A stretch of DNA of 64,000 bases. Source: Cyprinodon diabolis. Taxonomy: Eukaryota; Chordata; Actinopteri; Cyprinodontiformes; Cyprinodontidae. The DNA is taken from contig JARPUW010000526.1 in assembly GCA_030533445.1 (NCBI GenBank), positions 51,086-115,085 of the forward strand. The letters run 5' to 3'. This document shows, piece by piece, positions 63,996 to 64,000 of this stretch. A model generated the notes under the pieces. The model was not told the DNA's origin. It was given only the letters and a program-made list of their open reading frames with translations, and searched no databases. The translations under genes and the position numbers were made by a program. Numbering within the stretch: the stretch's first letter is position 1; every line of letters starts with the position of its first letter.

Positions 63996-64000
63996 GTGAT
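63996..64000 (+). repeat. Partial monomer at the right edge
   Basis: The five bases GTGAT begin the next monomer, so the array continues to the right. Confidence 0.9.

Larger units (their letters stand above)
1..64000 (+). repeat. 177-bp satellite array filling the whole window
   Basis: The same 177-bp unit repeats head to tail from the first to the last base with no inversion, spacer or foreign insertion. There are 361 complete monomers (40-63995) plus partial units at both ends. The indels I counted are 46 monomers with an extra C after CCTCAA, 9 with a sixth A in the ACCAAAAAC run, 3 with an extra base before TATATTG, one 6-bp duplication, one extra base at about 59630, and 6 single-base deletions. 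These sum to +59 and account exactly for the length. Monomers differ from the consensus at only a few positions. Known biology: arrays like this form centromeric or pericentromeric heterochromatin in many eukaryotes. That this array is centromeric is inference. No gene is supported anywhere in it. Confidence 0.98.
48419..64000 (+). repeat. Family B subarray with an 18-monomer HOR
   Basis: From here the array uses variants missing from or rare in the left part: GGCATCAAC with GAAATGAG, GAAACC with CTCATATC, GATTATGG, TCAATAATGG, GATCATGGGTG, GGATTTATC, TTAAAGG with TTGGACC, TTTCGGCC, and far more GTG starts. The repeat period is 18 monomers, 3,185 bp. The extra-C form, common in family A, appears only three times, all after 58.7 kb. 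Confidence 0.93.

Noticed and set aside
1..64000. CRISPR array or bacterial repeat locus
   Set aside because: There are no unique spacers between short direct repeats. The entire 177-bp unit repeats and the variation is point changes.
1..64000. Telomere repeats, transposon ends, tRNA or rRNA genes
   Set aside because: Reading through the array shows only monomer sequence. No TTAGGG or TTTAGGG runs, terminal inverted repeats, or sequence outside the 177-bp unit were seen.
1..64000. Assigning the species from the monomer
   Set aside because: The 177-bp length matches known satellites such as cucumber type III, and similar lengths occur in other plants and fish. I cannot confirm base-level identity without a database search.

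Overview
The window is one uninterrupted satellite DNA array. It holds no convincing gene, RNA gene, transposable element, CRISPR array or unique sequence. The unit is a 177-bp monomer, about 38% G+C, always in the same orientation. Counting from the recurring start (ATGATTGCC or GTGATTGCC), there is a 39-bp partial unit, then 361 complete monomers from 40 to 63995, then 5 bp of the next unit. The length balances: 361 x 177 = 63,897 bp, and the indels I counted by eye sum to +59, which gives the observed 63,956 bp.

An array of this size with a nucleosome-scale monomer and multimeric higher-order repeats (HORs) is typical of eukaryotic centromeric or pericentromeric heterochromatin. The lineage cannot be fixed from the sequence. 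Plants and fish both have satellites of 175-185 bp; cucumber type III, for example, is a 177-bp centromeric satellite, but that is a match in length only. I saw no CENP-B box.

Layout. Family A (1-48418) is a mosaic of monomer variants whose order repeats in multi-monomer blocks. Most of 5.3-41.9 kb can be explained by a chain of overlapping tandem duplications with units of about 4.07 kb (23 monomers), 5.31 kb (30), 5.67 kb (32), 3.72 kb (21) and 4.97 kb (28). A 16-monomer block (about 2.83 kb) occurs in tandem at 2.9-8.5 kb. A different 16-monomer block at 1.3-4.1 kb has a copy 41,289 bp downstream at 42.6-45.4 kb, which is itself followed by a partial tandem copy.

At 48418/48419 the array switches abruptly to family B. 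Its marker bases (GGCATC for GGCCTC, GAAACC with CATATC, GATTATG, GGGTG) are missing from or very rare in family A. Family B is an 18-monomer HOR of 3,185 bp with two regular full copies, a 6-monomer partial copy, an expanded 21-monomer copy, and increasingly shortened copies towards the right edge. The last family A monomer carries a 6-bp duplication and is 183 bp long.

The only two reading frames of note are by-products of the repeat: 177 is divisible by 3, and each monomer is open for 58 codons and ends in TAG. They are described but not called as genes. What the window offers is the record of unequal exchange in the array: HOR boundaries, recombinant monomers, a two-monomer loss, a long-range copy and a family boundary.
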